Shown here one piece after another: positions 57,332-64,000 of a stretch of 64,000 bases of DNA. Both the position numbers and the translations under genes were made by a program. Every line of letters starts with the position of its first letter. Position 1 is the first letter of the stretch. The DNA is from Owenia fusiformis (lineage: Eukaryota > Annelida > Polychaeta > Sabellida > Oweniidae): positions 19,785,520 to 19,849,519 of the forward strand of contig CAIIXF020000012.1 in assembly GCA_903813345.2 (NCBI GenBank), written 5' to 3'. The notes under the pieces are model-generated. The model searched no databases, was not told the origin of the DNA, and saw only the letters and a list, made by a program, of their open reading frames with translations.

Positions 57332-57357
57332 GTTCTGACTGATTTTCAGATTCCTTC

Positions 57358-57843
57358 CTAATAATAATAATAATCATCATCTGAATCGTCATCTGATGAT
57401 GATTCATGGTGACCCAATGCATTTTGGTGCTGCCATAGAGCCTTAGGGGTGAAGAATGACCGGTCACAATTGTTCATGGGGCAAGAATAGGTGTCGCGAT
57501 CATCATACTCATCAATATCAGAGTCATCCACATGATGGCCTTTAGCGTCTTGATGTTGTTCGAGACATCGCATGGAAGTAAACACACGCTGGCAATAATG
57601 AACTGGGCACTGATATTCTTCGTCTCTGTCATGGCCTGTGTCACTCAGATGCTGATATAATGCCTTCAGGCTGGAGAACTCACGATAGCAGCGGTTACAA
57701 TCATACCTTGGGGGTGGAGGAGGGGGTGGGGGTGGAGGGGTAGGGGTTCTAGTGCGTATACCCACAGATTCTCCACCAGTTTGGGTTGTAAACTTCTGGT
57801 TCCAAATGTGTGGTGGAATATCATGTAAATCCAATACCTTCAC
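57358..57843 (-). CDS. C2H2 zinc-finger protein, last exon (paralogue of the 3-kb gene)
   Basis: The exon starts after the acceptor CATTTACAG (first base 57843) and reads 161 codons to TAG. Order: VKVLDLHDIPPHIWNQKFTT block shared with the 3-kb gene; a run of ten prolines; finger 1 CNRC..QHLSDTGH (CX2CX12HX5H); fingers 2 and 3 CPVHYC..QHQDAKGH and CPMNNC..QHQNALGH (CX4CX12HX5H); then an acidic tail ending YYYY. All Cys and His are present, so this copy looks intact. Exon 1, which should carry the DNRRL block, was not seen in the 6 kb upstream. Probable nucleic-acid binding; target unknown. Confidence 0.8.
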   Translation of the reverse strand: MKVLDLHDIPPHIWNQKFTTQTGGESVGIRTRTPTPPPPPPPPPPRYDCNRCYREFSSLKALYQHLSDTGHDRDEEYQCPVHYCQRVFTSMRCLEQHQDAKGHHVDDSDIDEYDDRDTYSCPMNNCDRSFFTPKALWQHQNALGHHESSSDDDSDDDYYYY

Positions 57844-58460
57844 CTGTAAATGCAAATACAGGGTGTAATTTGTTTCAATGAAAACTGTAAAAATGGCAGT
57901 GGTTTAATTTTGATGTAACTTCCATATGCATTGTACTTTTAACATGAAATAGGATAGAAAAAATGTTCTGCCATGTGTTGAATATACTAGATGCAAGTAG
58001 GAATAATCTTGATTTACATCATTAAATATTCAAAATTCAGTCAAAGTGATGTCATATTTTAAATCTACATTGTAAAAGTACATCTAGAAATTTGGTTTCG
58101 AAAATTGTTTATCAACTTTGAAAATTAAATTTTTTTTGAAAATGTGACTTCTAGTTCGGGTTGATTCTCCATAGTCCCCATGTTACAAAGTCACAAAAAT
58201 TGGAATATCTTTTCTTGTATTGGACAGATAAAGTTATTGAACAATTAAACTAATGTGATTTATTTTCTCATTGGTTGACTCAAAATGTTGAAGAGGATTA
58301 TATATATATTCAAATGAACACAAAGAAATTAAAATGTAATTATGCACTTCAATGGAAACAGGATATTCTTACTTTTCCTGTACTTAAAACTTAATATATA
58401 CAAGGCATTAACATGACAAAATGTCACCACCTAGTTGCTCACAATATTATGAGTTCAAAC
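57844..58460. other. Intron or upstream DNA of the zinc-finger exon
   Basis: The first 60 bp resemble the intron of the paralogue at 3.03-3.14 kb (ACTGCCATTTTTACAGTTTTC on the minus strand). The rest is AT-rich. ATGTCACCACC near 58419 mirrors GGTGGTGACAT at 62019-62029 and may mark the left end of a large element containing the satellite. Confidence 0.4.
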
Positions 58461-58469
58461 TTAATATAA

Positions 58470-58904
58470 GTCAGATTTGAATTTCTGAGAACTTGTAAAG
58501 TCAAATTTGAACTTCTGAAAAGATGTAGATGATTTTGAAAAAAAAATTTGGTCAATTTGAAGCAAGTTGAAAACAGACCTTTTTGACCTTTTTTTGACCT
58601 TGAGAAGGTCATTAAAGGTCAAATGTCAAATCTAAAGTCAGATTTGAATTTCTGAGAACATGTAGATGATTTTGAAAAAACAAATTAGTCAATTTGAAGC
58701 AAGTTGAAAAAAGACCTTTTTGACCTTTTTTGACCTTGAGAAGGTCAAATGTCAAATCTAAAGTCAAATCTAAAGTCATATTTGAATTTCTGAGAACATG
58801 TAGAATGTAGATGATTTTGAAAAAAAATTTAGTCAATTTGAAGCAAGATGAAAAAATACCTTTTTGACCTTTTTTGACATTGAGAAGGTCATTGAAGGTC
58901 AAAT
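58470..58904 (+). repeat. TCAAATCTAAAGTCAGA satellite, left part
   Basis: Three units of about 120-160 bp, each with CAGATTTGAATTTCTGAGAA, GTAGATGATTTTGAAAAAA, AGTCAATTTGAAGCAAG and GACCTTTTTTGACCTTGAGA. Continues at 60520 beyond the inserted element. The minus-strand open frames are periodic artefacts. Confidence 0.92.
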
Positions 58905-60514
58905 CACGCGGTAGTATCTCTTCGGGACGTATCGAAACCATTCCGTCCCGAAAAAACCGTTAATTTGAATTTAAAACCTACCCCAGTGTTTGAAAATCAA
59001 GGATTGTGAGTCTCACACTTCACCATTTTTCTTCAAACTTGTTCCGTACAAAGCTTCACAGAAATACCTTTCAGTCGATACATTGTTTTCGTGTACAAAG
59101 TACCTCGTTTTAGCGGCGGTTTGGTCCCCAGCTGCGAGATAAAGCAAATTTTCATAACTTTCAACTGTAAGTCAAGTTATCTCGCCAGTCTTTTACCCAT
59201 TCTCGCTCATAATTTCAGAATGGACTCCCATTAAAACATTCCATCGCTACGTTTTGATTTTTGGGCATCAATTGCAGCAGTTTCTAAATCATCCACACAT
59301 CTCTTAAAATTTGACTAATACGTCCCGTCACCTTCCACTACGCCCCACCGAGTCTATGACTACAAACGTGGAGTTGTATTCTAAAACATTTTGTTCATCG
59401 TTGTGTAATTTTACATAGGTTTGCCTTGGTCGATTCTTAACACCAGTCTTAAGTTTAGCATACATATGGAGTATAACTATAACTGATTGCATGAAATTGA
59501 TAATTTAAATGTTTGTGAAGATGTTGCTTTTTAACTTTAATTATATGTAATTGTCCTGTATTTGATTTTGTGAGGAAACCAAGAATGCATCATCATACAA
59601 CAGTAATTGGTATATAAACAACATCTACTGACTTGGTCTGATAATGTAATATAAAGATTTTAACTGTTGTGTGTCAACCATTCTTCTGTATGATTCCATT
59701 GGATTACATTATGAAACGTGTACCATATAAAATGATACATGTTTCTAACGTTATGCTGAAAATAATATAATTGACATCACCCATCCTTTCGCATTTTAAC
59801 ATTTTTTCAAGGATAGGGCACTTTAAACGTTTCTTAAAAATATTTTCAATTGTTCAGTAATTAAAATCTTTATATTGCAATATCGGGAAATCTAAATTTT
59901 AGGGAGATTTTGGACCACCCTATTATAGGTATATTGAAAATGGACAAGGATGGGTAAATCTTAAAACACAATCCGATTGGTATTTAGAATCGACAATGGC
60001 AACCTACAAACGGACACATTGATGGACAAATTGTTTTAGAATGCAACTCTACGTGTATAGTGATAGACTCGGCGGGGCGTAGTGGAGGATGACGGGACGT
60101 ATTGGTCAAATTTGAAGAGATGTGTGGATGATTTAGAAACTGCTGCGTTTGATGCCCAAAAATCAAGACGTAGCGATGGAAGGTTGTAATGGGAGTCCAT
60201 TCTGAAATTATGGGCGAGAATGGGTAAAAGACTGGCGAGATAACTTGACTTACAGTTGAAAGTTATGACAATTTGCTTTATCTCACAGCTGGGGACCAAA
60301 ACGCCGCTAAAACGAGGTACTTTGTACACGAAAACAATGTATCGACTGAAAGGTATTTCTGTGAAGCTTTGTACGGAACAAGTTTGAAGAAAAACGGTGA
60401 AGTGTGAGACTCACAATCCTTGATTTTCAAACACTGGGGTAGGTTTTAAATTCAAATTAATGGTTTTTCGGGACGGAGTGGTTTCGATACGTCCCGAAGA
60501 GATACTACCGCGTG
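58905..60514. mobile_element. CAC-terminal TIR element, 1610 bp, 5-bp TSD
   Basis: CACGCGGTAGTATCTCTTCG (58905) and its inverse CGAAGAGATACTACCGCGTG (to 60514) start inverted arms of about 480 bp. Mirrored inner words include GACGTATCGAAACC, CTTTCAGTCGATACATTG and CATCGCTACG. CAAAT flanks both sides (58900-58904; 60515-60519), and joining the satellite across it restores GGTCAAATGTCAAATC. The middle (about 59400-60025) is unique and has no transposase. CAC ends with a 5-bp duplication resemble Transib/RAG-type elements; this is inference. Confidence 0.88.
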
Positions 60515-61885
60515 CAAATGTCAAATCTAAAGTCAGATTTGAATTTCTGAGAACATGTAGATGATTTTGAAAAAATTTTTTAGTCAATTTGAAGCAAGTT
60601 GAAAACAGACCTTTTTTGACCTTGAGAAGGTCAAATGTCAAATCTAAAGTCAGATTTGAATTTCTGAGAACATGTAGATGATTTTGAAAAAAATTTTTAG
60701 TCAATTTGAAGCAAGTTGAAAAAAAACCTTTTTGACCTTTTTTGACTTTGAGAAGGTCATTGAAGGTCAAATGTCAAATCTTAAGTCAAATCTAAAGTCA
60801 GATTTGAATTTCTGAGAACACGAAGATGATTTTGAAAAATTTTTTTAGTCAATTTGAAGCAAGTTGAAAACAGACCTTTTTGACCTTGAGAAGGTCATTG
60901 AAGGTCAAATGTCAAATCTTAAGTCAAATCTTAAGTCAGATTTGAATTTCTGAGAACACATAGATGATTTTGAAAAAAAAATTTAGTCAATTTGAAGCAA
61001 GTTGAAAACAGACCTTTTTTGACCTTGAGAAGGTCATTGAAGGTCAAATGTCAAATCTAAAGTCAGATTTGAATTTCTGAGAACATGTAGATGATTTTGA
61101 AAAAAAATTTAGTCAATTTGAAGCAAGTTGAAAAAAGACCTTTTTGACCTTTTTTGACTTTGAGAAGGTCATTGAAGGTCAAATGTCAAATCTTAAGTCA
61201 AATCTAAAGTCAGATTTGAATTTCTGAGAACACGTAGATGATTTTGAAAATTTTTTTAGTCAATTTGAAGCAAGTTGAAAACAGACCTTTTTGACCTTTT
61301 TTGACCTTGAGAAGGTCAAATGTCAAATCTTAAGTCAAATCTTAAGTCAGATTTGAATTTCTGAGAACACGTAGATGATTTTGAAAAAAAAATTTAGTCA
61401 ATTTGAAGCAAGTTGAAAACAGACCTTTTTGACCTTTTTTGACCTTGAGAAGGTCATTGAAGGTCAAATGTCAAATCTAAAGTCAGATTTGAAGGTCAAA
61501 TGTCAAATCTAAAGTCAGATTTGAATTTCTGAGAACACGTAGATGATTTTGAAAAAAAAATTTAGTCAATTTGAAGCAAGTTGAAAACAGACCTTTTTGA
61601 CCTTTTTTGACCTTGAGAAGGTCATTGAAGGTCAAATGTCAAATCTAAAGTCAGATTTGAAGGTCAAATGTCAAATCTAAAGTCAGATTTGAATTTCTGA
61701 GAACATGTAGATGATTTTGAAAAAAAATTTAGTCAATGTGAAGCAAGTTGAAAAAAGACCTTTTTGACCTTGAGAAGGTCATTGAAGGTCAAATGTCAAA
61801 TCTAAAGTCAGATTTGAACTTCTGAGAACATGTAGATGATTTATAAAAAAATTGAAGTCAGTCTAAACAGTATTTGTTAAGTTAT
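60515..61885 (+). repeat. TCAAATCTAAAGTCAGA satellite, right part, ~10 units
   Basis: CAGATTTGAATTTCTGAGAA recurs near 60534, 60651, 60798, 60936, 61063, 61211, 61348, 61518, 61686 and (with AACTTC) 61808, spaced 117-171 bp. Length varies because the sub-blocks GTCAAATCTAAAGTCAGATT, TTTTTGACC and GGTCATTGAA are themselves duplicated or lost. Confidence 0.92.
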
Positions 61886-61907
61886 AGGAAGTTGTAAGAA
61901 ATTGTTA

Positions 61908-62031
61908 CAGACGCCGGACGCCAACCGCCGGACGCCAACCGCCAACCACCAACCGCCGGACGCCAACCGCCGTCGCAAAAAAAAACGGAGACCATAACAA
62001 TATGTCACCACTTTTGGTGGTGACATAAAAA
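61908..62031 (+). repeat. GC-rich CGCCGGACGCCAACC tract and terminal hairpin
   Basis: GACGCC GGACGCCAACCGCC is repeated about four times from 61910 to 61975, a sharp GC island in AT-rich DNA. It is followed by A10 and then GTCACCAC TTTTG GTGGTGAC, a perfect stem-loop near 62008-62028. With ATGTCACCACC at 58419 it could be the right end of a transposon whose body is the satellite. Confidence 0.6.
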
Positions 62032-62555
62032 TTCAAAAATACTTTCACCAATATGGCATTATTTTTGCTTCTTTATTCATTAAATTCAAATATATTCGAT
62101 ATATGAAATATTTATATTCGCTAAATCATTTTCCATTCGGTAAAAACGTTTATTTGTTTGTTAAAGCAAATTAAGTTTTCAAAATAGCCAATCACTTAAT
62201 ACTATGTGCATTAAATTACATATTTCATTCGTTAAATGATATTTTTTGCGTAAATTGTTATGGTATTCCTTAAGAGTAACACATTATATGCACAATATTG
62301 AATTTCTATTTGAACCCTACCGAAATAAGTTTGCCTATATTTACCAAATGGTTTATTTTTCTATGACATAGTTAATGCATTTTACCGAAAGCTAATTTGC
62401 TATTTACCGAATGCAATAAAGCAATATTCGATAACTTGCTTTGTTGTTCGATATTTTGTCACGTGACTTCGAGATTTGAAAAATGGCCGCAGCTATTCTA
62501 CATCGTACAAATATATCACGTGACTGAAAGTCTCGTAAATTATCGAAAAAATGAA
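62032..62555. other. AT-rich DNA with scattered TACCGAA words and E-boxes
   Basis: CTACCGAAAT, TTTACCGAAAGC and TTTACCGAATGC lie between 62318 and 62410. GTCACGTGACTTC (62458) and ATCACGTGACTG (62517) flank AAAAATGGCCGCAGC, a YY1-like word. No exon was recognised. Confidence 0.35.
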
Positions 62556-62559
62556 ATTT

Positions 62560-62690
62560 ATCGAATGTGGCATTCGGTATTTACCGAATGTGGCATTCGG
62601 TATTTACCGAATATAAATTCGGTATTTACCGAATATAAATTCGGTATTTACCGAATATAAATAATTTAAATACCGAATGTACAAATAATT
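62560..62690. repeat. Tandem palindromic ACCGAAT repeats (~22-23 bp units)
   Basis: GGCATTCGGTATTTACCGAATGT occurs twice, then ATAAATTCGGTATTTACCGA three times. Each unit is a palindrome with arms ATTCGGTA/TACCGAAT around TT, so the block can form multiple hairpins or cruciforms. It ends in TACCGAATGTAC. Confidence 0.9.
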
Positions 62691-63324
62691 AATTGGAATA
62701 TACGTGCGTTAAGGAAAACAAATTGATTCACTGCATCACACAAATACATGTATAAATATCAAATGTGAATGTCAATACAAAGAACAAGTGAAACTATTTA
62801 GCGAATATAAATTGTATAGATTATTACATTTGATAAAATAAAAAATATTCGATAGATTGGGTAAACGTTTGGTAAATTGTTTGTTTTATTTGGTATTTAT
62901 GGAATATTAATGTACCGAATAAAGAAGCAGTTTAAACACCATACACCAAAGAATCATATTTAAACATTCAAAATAAAAAGTATTGCATTAACATGGTTTA
63001 AGAGAAATGTGTGTTCAAAAAGTTCTCCATATCGATACCACTCCTTTGTATATTACTCTTTTAAAAATTTGGAAAATGATTAATATTATGTAAACATTTT
63101 TAAAAACACATGTATTATGGATACACCACACTGATATTCTGCTATCATACCCTGACATGTGAAACTGATGTAAATTAGTTTTGTAATATGTAGTTGTAGT
63201 TTGTAGTTGTTTGTACACTGTAGTGACTGATATGTCATTTACATGACATGGTTATTGAGTCAATAAAAAAGATATATAACATTTTCTTTTACTGGACATA
63301 TTTTAATTTGCATACTGTAGATAC
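62691..63324. other. AT-rich spacer, no gene seen
   Basis: No coding, RNA or repeat feature could be supported. Confidence 0.5.
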
Positions 63325-64000
63325 GCTTAATTTGGCTCCCGTTTGAATTTGACAGATTGGCAGATTCAAAAAATCCGCCAAATTAAAATATGTCAAAGGA
63401 CGATTCTCGGTTTGGAGAACGAAGTTCATCAATCTAAATGAGCATTATCCCTGCTTCAGACAAATTTGATTTTTTTCACACAATATAGATTTGAATGTCT
63501 TTCTTGAATAGTCATAATTTAATTTGGGTAATATTTCTAGATTTTTCGCAAAAATATATCAGCGCAGTACACTGATTAACTTCTTTCCCCAAATCGAGAC
63601 TTGTATTTTATTGAATTGGTCTAATTGAGCGTTACCCCTGCTTCAGACCAATTTGTTATTTTTACATCTTGTAGATTTAAATGTCCTCTTTTGAATATTC
63701 ATAGCTTAATTTTGGTAATATTTCTATATTTTTCATGAAAAAGCCCAGAAGACTGTTCTCCAAACCGAGAATCGTCCTTTCAGTTTTGAATTTTTGTCCA
63801 ATGCACTTCAAAAATTAAACTCCAGGGCCCCCTTTTCCTGTCACCATGTCATCAATTCTACATTATTCCACAAGATATACAGAAAATATCTTAGTAAACA
63901 CCTGTCCTACAAAAATTAAACTTCAGTCCTGAATCCGCCAAATTAAATAGCCACCAATATTTGAAATTGAGCAAATCCGTCAAATTAAGTAGCGTCAAAA
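63325..64000 (+). repeat. Dispersed repeat, copy 2 (with TIR insert), runs off the window
   Basis: Counterpart of 1272-1590: CTTAATTTGGCTCC, TTTTTGTCCAATGCACTTCA, TCAATTCTACATTATT, AGAAAATATCTTAGTAAA, GTCAAATTAAGTAGC. The two copies lie in the same orientation near the two ends of the window. The insert at 63395-63780 separates its left and right halves. Confidence 0.78.
63395..63780. mobile_element. ~380-bp TIR element inside the dispersed repeat
   Basis: AAAGGACGATTCTCGG with GTTTGGAGAAC (63395-63420) is mirrored exactly at 63755-63780, a 26-bp perfect inverted repeat. Copy 1 of the host repeat reads GTCAAATTTCAG where this copy has GTCAAA-insert-TTTCAG, so the insert is bounded by comparison, with no obvious direct duplication. 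The interior is a diverged direct duplication of ~187 bp (CCCTGCTTCAGAC(A/C)AATTTG at 63448 and 63635). At the junction CCCCAAATCGAGACTTG resembles the TIR. Confidence 0.85.

Noticed and set aside
60411-60770. 119-codon minus-strand frame in the satellite
   Set aside because: Periodic artefact spanning the junction of the CAC-terminal element and the satellite; composition is low complexity.

Overview
This window is eukaryotic genomic DNA: AT-rich, very repeat-rich, with spliced exons (GT..AG), degenerate class II transposons with TA duplications, a LINE reverse-transcriptase remnant and an exon of an ABCC-type transporter. It looks like a marine invertebrate. The frequent ACATGTA words and the mix of elements would suit a mollusc or another lophotrochozoan, but the sequence alone does not settle the species. 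No operons, ribosome binding sites, CRISPR arrays or bacterial features are present.

Layout. 1-7.4 kb: a 33-bp minisatellite, a pogo-like MITE, a two-exon minus-strand gene (a DNRRL-motif N-terminal part followed by C2H2 zinc fingers) cut short by an in-frame stop, a CGCAA-rich cluster and a ~90-bp satellite carrying an hAT-like MITE and a 41-bp hairpin insert. 7.4-23.7 kb: six tandem units of 2.4-3.2 kb with repeated splice-like signals, nested 164-bp repeats, ACCA and TATTG tracts, then a terminal exon-like block and an AATAAA at 24.65 kb. 25.4-35 kb: mariner-like elements (one a foldback with transposase remnants), a LINE RT remnant and a fragment of a multicopy ORF family interrupted by a hairpin insert. 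35.5-36.8 kb: a 1295-bp element flanked by TTAA, with 41-bp perfect inverted repeats, containing a tidy two-exon 45-codon reading frame. 36.6-45 kb: duplicated and foldback repeats built from three different tRNA-like modules in fixed order, interrupted by an hAT-like element. 45.7-55.9 kb: foldback elements, two copies of a CAC-terminal family with 5-bp target duplications (one with a nested mariner), and a 2-kb decayed copy of the multicopy ORF family.

55.9-64 kb: a clear 81-bp ABCC transporter exon (ABC signature MSGGQ), a second zinc-finger exon paralogous to the one at 3 kb, a large satellite split by a 1.6-kb CAC-terminal element, palindromic ACCGAAT repeats and a dispersed repeat matching the one at 1.3 kb.

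The only sequences that look like functional host coding DNA are the ABCC exon and the intact zinc-finger exon. The gene at 2.6-3.4 kb is probably a decaying paralogue. Most remaining structure is mobile or tandemly amplified. The most notable observations are: tiny palindromic inserts (29-41 bp) with 7-8 bp target duplications at several loci; the TTAA element with its spliced microprotein frame; the six-unit array with nested exon-like amplification; and the tRNA-like triplets.
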